Below are positions 37,684-47,400 of a DNA stretch of 64,000 bases, one piece after another. Both the position numbers and the translations under genes were made by a program. Origin of the DNA: Bufo bufo (lineage: Eukaryota; Chordata; Amphibia; Anura; Bufonidae). The stretch covers positions 214,278,624 through 214,342,623 of the forward strand of contig NC_053389.1 of assembly GCF_905171765.1 (NCBI RefSeq), in the 5' to 3' direction. A model generated the notes under the pieces. The model saw only the letters and a list, made by a program, of their open reading frames with translations. It was not told the DNA's origin and ran no database searches. The number at the start of each line of letters is the position of its first letter. Within the stretch, counting starts at the first letter, position 1.

Positions 37684-40600
37684 ATGTCCTGGGTAAAAAC
37701 TGCAGCGAAATTACAGTCTGAACATCTAACCATGGAGGATTTAGTAAAGCAATTGGTGCAGGCTAACTTGCTGCAGCAACAGGCTACTGCTCAACAGCAG
37801 AAAGCCCACATGGAGGCTATGCAAGCCCAGCAAGAGACAAATCAGCTACTGATACGACAGATGTCTGTATTGACTGAGGCCGTCAAATCTCAGGAGGAGG
37901 TGAGCCTTCCCCGTCAAAATGGCAGTGTTAAAGCCCAAAAAAATGTGAGGGAAACTTTGCAAAAAATGACACCTGAGGACGAAGTTGAGGCGTACCTGTC
38001 CGTATTTGAAAGGGTGGCAGAAAGGTAGAGTCTCCCACCCGAGCAGTGGGCAGAAGTGTTGGCGCCCTATTTAACAGGAGAACCTCAGAAAGCCTATTAT
38101 GATTTAACCTTGCAAGAAGCTAAAGAATACGGCAAGCTAAAAGCGGAAATTCTTGCTCGGCAGGGGGTGACTGATGCAGTCCGAGCGCAGCGTGTTTACA
38201 GCTGGGAGTTTTGCCAAGATAAGCCTCCCAGGTCCCAAATGTTCGATCTGTTCCACCTGGTACAAAAATGGTTACAGCCAGAAACATCCTCCCCAGCTCA
38301 AATGGTGGAAAAAGTGGTGATGAACCGGTTCCTCCATACGCTGCCAAAACCCATACAATGTTGGGTTGCCCAGGGAAACCCCCAGACTGCGGACGAATTG
38401 GTGGGCCTCGTAGAAAGGTATATCAGCGTGGAGGACTCCCTGGAAAAAAAAGGGGGGTTGAGACGGCCATATCGCGGCTCTAAGAACGGGACTGGGTTCC
38501 CCAAGAAAGGACCACAACCCGGACCCAACTGGAAAACCCCGGTTAAGGAAAAGTTGGAGACTGGAACCCGAGTCCAGACCGGCCCCATCATCTGTTGGAG
38601 ATGTCAGGCTCCTGGACAAATAGCAGCGCACTGCCCTTTGTCTACCGAGCCCATGGAGTGCGGTGTTGGCCAACCATATTCTCTTTTTGCACATCCTGTG
38701 TGCAGTGCAGTGAACCAAGCCCAGGAAGGACCCCGGATGTGCCAAGTGACCGTGAACAGTGTTATAGTGACTGCCCTCTTGGACTCCGGCAGTTTGGTCA
38801 CTTTGATGACGTCCATGGTGCCTCACGTATTAAATCCTGAAAAGCATGTGGGAGTGTTGTGCATCCATGGAGACACACGGGATTATCCTGTCGCTCAGGT
38901 GTCCATAAACACTATGTGTGGTACTGTACTGCATGAGGTGGGAGTGGTGAAGGACCTACTGCACCCGATGATACTGGGAAGAGACTTCCCACTGTTTTGG
39001 GACCTGTGGGCTAACGCTAAGGTCCCGATGAAACTGTCAAGTACTGAGCATTCTAGTTGTGATGTGGTGGGAGAGGTATTGGAGTGTCCTGGGGCTATAT
39101 CAGGGTCTCCATTAGCGGTGATGTTAGGTGAGGATGACGAGGAATTAACCCCTGAGACCGATGTCCTGGATCTTGAGGTGTCTCGGGACAATTTTGGAGA
39201 GGCCCAGCTCAGGGATCTCACCTTGAAAGGTGCCCGGGAGAATGTATCAGTTCTGAATGGGGTTGCCCAAAGTCCAGGGGCTGATAATCAGTTTCCCCAC
39301 TTTGCCATAAACAATAATATGTTGTATAGAGTGACCAAAAGGGGGGATGAAGTAGTGGAACAACTACTGGTACCCAGTCCTTATCGACAAATGGTATTAA
39401 GGATGGCCCACTCGCATGTTTTAGGGGGGCACTTGGGGGCAGCTAAAACCCAAGAACGCATTCTGCAGCGGTTTTATTGGCCGGGGTGTTATAAGGAAAT
39501 AGCTGACTATTGCCAGTCGTGTCCCACCTGCCAGGTATCAGCCCCTGTCCCTCATTTCAAAAGTCCTTTGGTCCCTCTGCCAATCATTGAAGTTCCATTT
39601 GAACGGATTGCAATGGACCTCGTAGGACCCCTAGTAAAGTCAGCTAGAGGTCATCAGTATATTTTGGTGGTAGTAGACTATGCCACCAGATACCCGGAAG
39701 CAGTCCCTTTAAGAAATACGCTATCAAAAAACATAGCGAGAGAGTTGTTCCAGATGTTTGCCAGAACTGGTATACCAAAAGAGATATTAACTGATCAGGG
39801 AACGCCGTTCATGTCTAAAGTCATGAAAGAGTTATGTCGGGTGTTAAAAATTAAACAACTGCGAACATCAGTATATCATCCGCAGACAGACGGTCTGGTA
39901 GCACGTTTCAATAAAACACTTAAGAATATGTTAAAAAAGGTGGTAGAGAAGGATGGTCGGGATTGGGACTGTCTGCTACCGTACCTACTGTTCTCTATTA
40001 GAGAGGTTCCTCAAACCTCCACTGGGTTTTCACCTTTTGAATTATTATATGCTCGGCACCCTCGGGGGTTACTAGATGTGGCAAAGGAAACCTGGGAAAA
40101 TGAGACTACCCCATATAAGAGTGTAGTGGAACACATTGCACAAATGCAAGAGAGGATATCTAAGGTCATGCCCATAGTAAAAGAACATATTCTGAGGGCT
40201 CAAGATAACCAAGCTCGAGTGTATAACAGGGCAGCCAAGGTTAGGCAGTTCTGTCCAGGGGACCGAGTGCTAGTTTTGGTACCCACAGTTGAAAGCAAAT
40301 TCCTAGCTAAGTGGCAGGGGCCTTATGAGGTGGTTGAGAAAGTTGGGGAAGTTAACTACAAAGTTCACCAGCCTGGGAAAAGAAAACCTATCCAGTTGTA
40401 TCATGTGAACTTGTTAAAACCGTGGAAAGATCGAAACTCCCTGGAAATGACTTGTTTGGTGGTAGAGGCTAAAACTAACAGTCAGGATGTCACAATTGCG
40501 GAGACCCTCTCCAAATCCCAAAAACAGCAATGCAAGGAACTGCTACAACAGAATAGGGATTTGTTCTCAGATTTGCCAGGTCTCACTAATTGTATTGAGC

Positions 40601-41865
40601 ATGAGATTCGAACAAAACCACATGTTCGGGTAAACATAAAACCCTATAGAATCCCTGAGGCTCGTAAGGAAGTAATATCACAAGAGATCAAAAGGATGTT
40701 AGAGCTAGGAGTGATTGAGGAGTCCCGAAGTGGGTGGTCCAGTCCAATAGTTTTGGTACCAAAACCATCTGGGGAATGGCGGTTCTGTAATGATTATAGA
40801 AAACTCAATGAGGCTTCGGAGTTCGATGCCTACCCTATGCCAAGAGTAGACGAACTCATTGAGAGGTTAGGTCCAGCGCGGTATATTACTACGTTAGACC
40901 TAACAAAAGGGTATTGGCAGATCCCTCTATCAAAGGATGCTAAAGAAAAGACTGCCTTTTCCACACCTGAAGGGTGTTACCAGTATGTAAGGATGCCATT
41001 CGGGTTACAAGGTGCCCCAGCTACGTTTCAAAGGGCTATGGACAGGATCTTAGGCCCTCACAAAAAGTATGCAGCTGCATACCTGGACGATATCGTCATC
41101 TTTAGCCCAGATTGGGAGAGTCACCTGGGTAAAGTTCAAGCCATACTAGATTCCCTAAGAACGACTGGATTCACCATAAACCCCAATAAATGTGCCATGG
41201 GTATGGAAGAGGCCAGATATCTCGGGTATGTAGTAGGGAGAGGTCTAATTAAACCCCAGATTAACAAAGTGGAAGCAATTCAAACCTGGCCACGTCCACT
41301 TACAAAAAAACAGATAAAAGCTTTCTTGGGAATAGTGGGCTATTACAGACGATTTGTACCAAATTTTGCTACGATAGCTGCCCCGCTAACGGAGCTTACA
41401 AAAGGTACAAAGTCAGTCATGGCTAGATGGACCCCGGAAGCTGAACAGGCATTTAACGAGCTTAAGCTACGGTTGTGCCAGCAGCCAGTATTAGTGGCCC
41501 CAGATTTTAGTAAGGAATTCATAGTGCAGACAGATGCCTCAGAGGTAGGTCTAGGCGCTGTGATGTCTCAAGAGGTTAGGGGGGAAGAACACCCGGTGTT
41601 ATACCTGAGCCGAAAACTTACCCCCTGCGAAAAAAATTATTCTATTGTGGAAAAAGAATGTTTGGCGATAAAGTGGGCATTGGACTCCCTTAGATATTAT
41701 CTACTGGGTAGGAGGTTCAGGTTAGTTTCAGATCATGTACCACTAAAGTGGATGTCTGAGAAAAAGGGGAGTAATGCCAGAGTAACGAGATGGTTTCTGA
41801 CGTTACAGGATTTCAGTTTTTATATAGAACACAGGCCCGGGAAGGCAGAGGGGGAGGGTATGTAG
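37684..41865 (+). pseudogene. Gmr1-like Gag-Pol polyprotein (one nonsense codon, integrase Glu lost)
   Basis: One frame of 1,393 codons. Counting from M at 37684: Gln-rich N-terminus; SCAN-like capsid segment ~168-252; zinc-knuckle relic 304-317 (CWRCQAPGQIAAHC, His replaced by Gln); protease DSG at 367-369; integrase HHCC finger from H576 (HSHVLGGH...CQSCPTC), catalytic D645 (IAMDLVG) and D704 (LTDQGTPF); residue 740, exactly 36 after D704, is Ala instead of Glu (GLVARFNK); GPY/F-type module (KWQGPYEVVEKVGEVNYKV); reverse transcriptase with TLDLTKGYWQ and YLDD at 1133-1136; RNase H with D1284, E1325 and D1350. TAG at 38026-38028 interrupts codon 115. The expected final RNase H motif (xADALSR) is absent: the frame goes from EHRPGK to EGEGM and ends on a TAG inside the 3' LTR. 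It is inactive in integration; reverse-transcriptase motifs look intact. Confidence 0.93.
41841..41860 (+). promoter_or_regulatory. Polypurine tract
   Basis: gaaggcagagggggagggta, directly before the 3' LTR. This is the expected plus-strand primer and it doubles as the last codons of the polyprotein. Confidence 0.8.
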
Positions 41866-42388
41866 TAACCTAGAGGGGAGAATCGTGGATGGTCAGTACG
41901 TCTCACTGAGAATGTATGCCTCAGTGATATAATTCCCGGAAATAAGTATACCAGTAACATTAGGTTGCTGGGAGGTTTTCGTTAAAGTGGATTTTGGGTC
42001 CGGGTTTTAGGAGTGACCAGAGAGCTTGGGTGGGACAGGTCACTCCCGTACTCCATCCAGGGTTTTCCTACTGTGTGCTTAAAAAGGGTGTGGGAATCTC
42101 AGCTGAGGAGATCAAGTGTGCACAGGCTAAGTAAAGCTGAACAAGCTAAGAGGGAGGACTTGGTTTCTGAAAGACCCCAGAGAGTGGTGAGACCATATTG
42201 TTGTTACCTGATTTGGACTGAACACAGAATGTGGGACTTTATGTTATGCAATGTTTGTGGGCTGAAGAAAGCTTAAAGCTAAAACTTGGACATGTTTACC
42301 TTTGTGTGCTGAAATAAACACTGCCTGTGGTGAAGACTGAACTGACATGCGTGTATGTGTGCACAGTGACGGAGTTAAAACCCCCACA
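41861..42388 (+). terminator. 3' LTR of the Gmr1-like element
   Basis: 528 bp, TGTAGTAACC to CCCCCACA, with AATAAA at 42313-42318. It differs from the 5' LTR at about two sites (gtgtgcttaaaaagg for gtgtggttaaaaagg; gactgaactg for gactaaactg). The first bases supply the polyprotein stop codon. Confidence 0.9.
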
Positions 42389-43700
42389 CTATGTATTCCC
42401 ATACAGTATCCATGATGCCATGCAGTTCCTATGTATTCCCATACAGTATCCATGATGCCATGCAGTTCCTGTATACCCCCATACAGTATCCATGATGCCA
42501 TGCAGTTCCTATGTATTCCCATACAGTATCCATGATGCCATGCAGTTCCTATGTATTCCCATACAGTATCCATGATGCCATGCAGTTCCTATGTATTCCC
42601 ATACAGTATCCATGATGCCATGCAGTTCCTGTATACCCCCATACAGTATCCATGATGCCATGCAGTTCCTATGTATTCCCATACAGTATCCATGATGCCA
42701 TGCAGTTCTCATACAGTATATTCCCATACACTATCCATGATGCCATGTAGTTCCTATATATTCCTATACAATATTCATGATGCCATTTAGTTCCTATATA
42801 TTACTGCACAGTATCCATGATGCCATGCAGTTCCTATATATTCCTATACAGTATCCATGATGCCATGCAGTTCTCATATATTTCCATACAGTATCCATGA
42901 TGTCATGCAGTTCCTATATATTCCTATACAGTATCCATGATGCCATGTAGTTCCTATATATTACTAAACAGTATTCATCATGCCATGTAGTTCCCATATA
43001 TTCCCATACAGTATCCATGATACCATGCAGTTCTCATATATTCCCATACAGTATACATGATGCCATGCAGTTCTCATACAGTATATTCCCATACACTATC
43101 CATGATGCCATGCAGTTCCTACTGTATGTATTCCCATACAGTATCCATGATGCCATGTAGTTCCTATATATTCCTATACAATATTCATGATGCCATTTAG
43201 TTCCTATATATTACTACACAGTATCCATGATGCCATGCAGTTCTCATATATTTCCATACAGTATCCATGATGCCATGCAGTTCTCATATATTTCCATACA
43301 GTATTCATCATGCCATGTAGTTCCTATATATTACTACACAGTATTCATCATGCCATGTAGTTCCTATATATTACTACACAGTATCCATGATGCCATGCAG
43401 TTCTCATATATTCCCATACAGTATCCATGATGCCATGCAGTTCTCATATATTCCAATACAGTATCCATGATGTCATGCAGTTCCTATATTTTCCATGCAG
43501 TGACCATGATGCAATGCATTTCCAATAGATTCCCATACAGTATCCATGATGCCATGCAGCTACTATATCTTCCCACACAGTATCCATGATGCCATGCAGT
43601 TCCTGTATACCCCCATACAGTATCCATGATGCCATGTAGTTCCTATATATTTTCATACAGTGTCCATGATGCCATGCAGTTCCTATATATCCCCATACGG
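42389..43700. repeat. 40-bp minisatellite, right part (~33 copies)
   Basis: It begins ctatgtattccc, restoring the unit cut by the Gmr1-like insertion. The first ~8 copies are uniform. Those after ~42710 are diverged (cctatatattactacacag, ttctcatatatttcc variants), with local 2-4 unit higher-order repeats near 42720-43110 and 43080-43400. The divergent right half suggests the original array edge. Confidence 0.9.
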
Positions 43701-43785
43701 ACCACCGTCGATCTGATATTGATGACCTATCCTGATGAAAGGTCATCACTAGTAAAATCCCAGACAACCCCTTTAAACAAAAGAT
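43700..43785. repeat. Fragment of a common interspersed repeat
   Basis: atctgatattgatgacctat, ...aggtcatcactag and cagacaacccctttaaa are the terminal part of an interspersed repeat family that I associate with frog genomes. Only ~80 bp is present. Confidence 0.5.
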
Positions 43786-43839
43786 TTACAGCAAGCTATG
43801 CCTTTCTGAAGCAAAACACATCTCTGGATTTCTGCTATC

Positions 43840-44297
43840 TCACCCAACTAAACTGGAAACTGGGTAAGATATACATCCCCTCCACACCTCTACTGTATAC
43901 TTCACCACATGTCTCCTCATCTCCATAGCGGGATTTGGTTGCAATACATTTTCAAACTCCCAATGATGTGCGGCTACCAATGTTTCCCGGTAAATGTAAG
44001 ACTCACTCAGGTTCATGTCCTGAACCTGCTCAGGCTCTCCTTCATCTGCCTGGTGCACCTTGTACTCACATCACCTTTGATAACACTAAACATGAGATTG
44101 CAACTCATAGAACACTGTGGAAACTGCCTATAAGCATCTGGTTCATGTGGTGCACCACCTAACACTGTCACACTTTTCTGTGCACTTATCACAGTGCGGT
44201 CTCCCTGTTGTCCACTACCAAAATCATCATTCAACATTTCTAAATAATATACATTTTTACCAATAGAGGGAGCTTCATCCCCGATCACAACCTGCAA
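43840..44297 (-). other. Unidentified coding-like block, possible exon relic
   Basis: On the minus strand a pyrimidine-rich tract ending in ...tttctttgcag (44294-44306) resembles a 3' splice site. It is followed by an open frame reading VVIGDEAPSIGKNVYYLEML... and GGAPHEPDAYRQFPQCSMSC (to ~44013). A second overlapping frame (44058-43840: ...VQDMNLSESYIYRETLVAAHHWEFENVL) looks like its continuation after a frameshift near 44050. The amino-acid composition is protein-like and not simple repeat. I do not recognise the family; it could be a decayed host exon or part of an unrecognised transposon protein. Confidence 0.35.
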
Positions 44298-44850
44298 AGA
44301 AAAGGGGTTGGCATTGTAACATAATGTGAATTCACATGAATTGAGAATGAATAAGCATATGAAGAATGTGTGAATAAATATATTTACTAAGTGTGATTAA
44401 ATAAGAGATAACATAGACAAATCGCATGAATAATAAAAATTAAATACATCAATAGCCTAAATATGCAACATGCAATATGGGGTGAGACTCAGTCGATCAT
44501 GCTATAACACATAGCTGTCTATCACATTATAACACTTGACCGACACCCCAAGGTGTACAATAGATAGGGCAAATCAATACTTGCATCGTACCTAGGATGA
44601 AGTACTTGCCAGAGTCCCCCGAATGTATGTGTGTCACAGAGTTTAAACATTTTACACCCCCCCCTCCCCTCCCTCCAGTGTGCAGCATGCAAGTCTCTGA
44701 GATCACTCAGGAATGTGGTCTTATCAGCACAATGAGGGATGGGTACTACATTACAAGGCACATCTTTACACAGAATGGTAATAATAAAAGGGAACAGAAT
44801 TAAAGGCACAGAACCAATTAGCACTTAGAAAATACCCTTACAATATAGTA
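44298..44850. other. Gene-free spacer
   Basis: A/T-rich, with a pyrimidine-rich stretch (cccccccctcccctccctcc) near 44657. Short frames at 44522-44824 (minus) and 44597-44803 (plus) overlap each other and show no family signature. Confidence 0.45.
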
Positions 44851-44854
44851 ATTT

Positions 44855-46245
44855 AACAGTTTTTGAGGTGCCCACCTTGTTTAATAGATAAGCAATTCTA
44901 TTAAGCCTTGATTGTCAAATTGGGGTGAATAAGCTGTGCAATTTAAGTTATTGGGGTGTCCACCTTGTTAAATAGATAAGCAATTCTGTTAGGCCTTTAT
45001 TCTTAAATCGGGGCAAATAAGCTTTGTGGTGATGTGAACGCTAAAGTGAATAAGGATCCCGGAAGAGGGGTATATCTCACTCAGGTTCCTCAACTAGGTG
45101 AGATAAGTAAAGTTCCAGAGTGGTGCTGGCTTCAGCAAGGCATAGTTATTGGAGCTATTTTGTTTAGTATTTAAGGACTAGAGTTTACTTGGATTTGGAG
45201 CTAGGTTGGTAGAGGGAGCTGCCAATCCACCCCTCACATTCCAGGGCAGATTTTCCCTAGCCTGAGGGATCCCCAGGTGTAATCACCTGGGATCATTACT
45301 GGGGAGTAAAAGCCCATCCCAGACTGTCAGTCGGGGGGGCGTGGTTGCAAACAGAGGCCGGGTGAGGCTCTGGGTGTACGATTCCAGCCAGGCTAGGCTG
45401 AGAAACCATGAGGCTGGGACATAGCCTGGACTGAACGTGTTACAGCCTGGGGGGCTGGTATACGCTTGGCTGAGAAAGCCGGACCTGACACTGTGTCTGA
45501 ACATTACTCTATAGGTGTCAGGGATTCTACCATATGTTTAGTTAGAGCCCAGCCGGGCAGGTGTTTGTTTTGTATGATGTTTGTTTTGCTGAGGTGCCAA
45601 ATAAAAGCGATGTTTGGACCTTAAGCTTGGTGTCTGGCGAAGATACTTGTATGACTGACCCCCGGAGAAGAGATAATCCCCCACAGCTTTCTCATCTAAC
45701 TGTTATTGGGGTGTCACCTTGTTTAATAGAATAGATAAGCAATTCCATTAGAGCTTGATTCTCAAATTGGGGTAAATAAACTTTCTCATTTAACTGTTAT
45801 TGGGATGCCCACTGTATTCAATAGATAAGCAATTCTATTAGGACTTGATTCTCAAACTGGGGTGAATAAGCTTTCTCATTTAAATGTTATTGGGGTGCCC
45901 AGCTTATTTCACAGATAAGCAATTACATTATGCCTTGATTCTCAAATTGGAGTGAATAAGCAATTTTTTACTGTTATTGGGGTGTCCACTTTGTTTAATA
46001 GATAAACAATTCTATTGTGCCTTGATTCTCCAATTGAGGTGAATAAGCTTTCTCATTTCAATGTTATCGGGGTGCCCACCTTGTTTCATAGATAAGCAAT
46101 TCCATTAGGCCTTGATTGTCAAATTGGGGTGAATAAGCTGTCTGTTTATACTGTTATTGGGGTGTCTACCTGTTTAGATAGATAAGAAATTCTCAAATTG
46201 GGGTGAATAAGTAGTGTAATTTATCTGTTATCGGGGTGCCCACCT
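44855..46245. repeat. ~90-bp tandem array, second locus, split by a solo LTR
   Basis: About eight copies of the unit seen at 5215-5740 (gtgcccaccttgtttaatag, ataagcaattctatta, ttggggtgaataagctttct). Two copies lie before the solo LTR at 45025-45685 and the rest after it. A short tandem (tacg)n run near 46310-46333 follows. It is probably the left part of a second, more decayed copy of the hAT family. Confidence 0.8.
45025..45685 (+). mobile_element. Solo LTR of a gypsy-type retrotransposon
   Basis: 661 bp, TGTGGTGATG to CCCCCACA, flanked by GCTT (45021-45024 and 45686-45689). It carries AATAAA at about 45600. The host sequence on both sides joins to aataagctttctcatctaac, matching the 90-bp unit, so the boundaries are secure. 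The ends and 4-bp duplication resemble those of the Gmr1-like element, but the internal sequence differs. Confidence 0.82.
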
Positions 46246-46430
46246 GGCCAAGTTGCAGGTAGAGAGTCCCAAGCCATCATTACTTCTCTAAAAAAGCTGT
46301 ACCATCTCTGCGTACGTACGTATGTACGTACGGCAAAAGGTGGTCCAGTCATTGAGCCTGTTGGTGTCTGATACAGTTCATGGCAGCGCCGACATATGGA
46401 GCTGTAACTATATATGTCCTTTACGGCCCA
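46246..46430 (+). repeat. hAT-family relic matching 5965-6090
   Basis: agagtcccaagccatcatta, cttctctaaaaaagctgtacc and tggcagcgccgacatatgga parallel agagccccaag..., acttctctaaaaaagtttta and ggcagtgccaacgtgttga at 5979-6062. This supports the 90-bp array at 44855 being part of the same hAT family. No coding remnant is readable. Confidence 0.65.
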
Positions 46431-46780
46431 CTGGGTAAATGTGGTTCATGCCCAGGCACACCAGCAACTTTTGGCCAGGTAATGGCAATGCCACCTCCAC
46501 ATTCATTTTGTCAGCTCAATACCCGGAAACGGTACTCTGTGAGGGTTCCTATCTTCAATCATGGGATGTGCATTACTGGCTGTTTATTATGATAGCAGGA
46601 ATTCGATTTTTATTTTTATATCTATGTGTGTTATATAAGAGGGGGCCAGATGACCTACTGGCCACTATAATTAGTGATTGATTTCTTGCAGTATTGGTTG
46701 CTCCTGGTAGCAGCATTTAGTCGGATCACTATATTTGAGTTACCACTGCTTGAGGGCAGCACTATTGACAGTGATTTTTT

Positions 46781-46834
46781 CATGGTCCCCTGATGAGCCC
46801 TTCAACTATACAGGGCGAAAAGCGTTGGACTACG
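46781..46834 (+). ncRNA. Candidate type I hammerhead ribozyme (Penelope-like-element type)
   Basis: The catalytic core is present in order. CTGATGA is at 46790-46796; stem II is GCCC (46797-46800) with GGGC (46813-46816) and a 12-nt loop; GAAA is at 46817-46820. The very short stem III region agcgt leads to a G-U-U cleavage triplet at 46824-46826. Stem I can form between catggtcc (46781-46788) and ggactacg (46827-46834) with one A-C mismatch, one G-U pair and one bulged C (46789). Minimal stem III with ...GAAAnGCGTT is the form known from Penelope-like retroelements. Here position 15.2 is A where C is usual, so activity may be weak. No reverse transcriptase is readable nearby. Confidence 0.7.
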
Positions 46835-47400
46835 GGATTATAATATCGGGACATTGAATGTGATTAATATGCAATGAGTTGCTAATTATTGGCGACTGAG
46901 TGCATTTTGCTTCATTGTGAGTGGAAACAGTATCTGACCTTTTTTAGTGAACAATCTGTACATCCATTACCATTGTTTTTGTTTTCAGCATTTAGTTAGC
47001 TCATCTAATAACTTGCTTTAGGCCGTACTACCATGGTGGACCGCCCCCATCTCCCTTTGTCAGGGTCATTCAGGAGGTTCCTGAATACGGAATCGCCCCT
47101 GTCGGGGCGGCCATTCCGTTTGTAGGAAGGGCCCACAGGATAGGGGCAGGATTAGGGTTAGTCTCCATTTAGGGATTCTATCTATACCTACATAATAGCC
47201 ATAATCTTCACAACCCATTTGTTATTTTGCATTTGTTTATTACCTTCTCTACATTGATGGGGGGAAGGTTACCTTTTAATGCATATTTCTTGAAGGCTAC
47301 ATTTTATTTGGGTGGTAGTCTGTGAATTGCCCTAGTATATTTACTGCCTATAGTAACTGTACCCTCTAATGGGTTATAGTCTTAGCTGTGATTTGTACTG

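Larger units (their letters stand above)
15330..39210. repeat. Tandem segmental triplication, units of 7,492, 8,190 and 8,199 bp
   Basis: Unit A is 15330-22821, unit B 22822-31011 and unit C 31012-39210. Each unit runs from the tgcggcgctcccagg site inside the TTAA element, through a spacer and a 40-bp minisatellite, to the ggcccagctc site inside the Gmr1-like gag-pol frame. At 22819-22821 and 31009-31011 the gag-pol sequence is fused to the TTAA element, with CTC common to both parents. After unit C the gag-pol frame continues normally. Unit A differs in length because its fold-back region lacks one ~770-bp module and its 191-bp and 40-bp arrays have different copy numbers. B and C share point changes absent from A, so the B/C duplication is the later event. 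Confidence 0.93.
37092..42388 (+). mobile_element. Full-length Gmr1-like Ty3/gypsy retrotransposon
   Basis: It is 5,297 bp with 528-bp LTRs and a 4-bp target duplication CTAT (37088-37091 and 42389-42392), inserted in a 40-bp minisatellite unit. There is one gag-pol frame in the order Gag, protease, integrase, reverse transcriptase, RNase H. Ty3/gypsy elements normally place integrase last; the integrase-first order is known from the Gmr1-like group of deuterostomes. The LTRs differ at about two positions, so the insertion is young, yet the frame has a nonsense codon and a lost catalytic residue. Confidence 0.93.

Noticed and set aside
43728..43760. Second hammerhead core at cctgatgaaagg
   Set aside because: CTGATGA is present but no stem II followed by GAAA can be formed.
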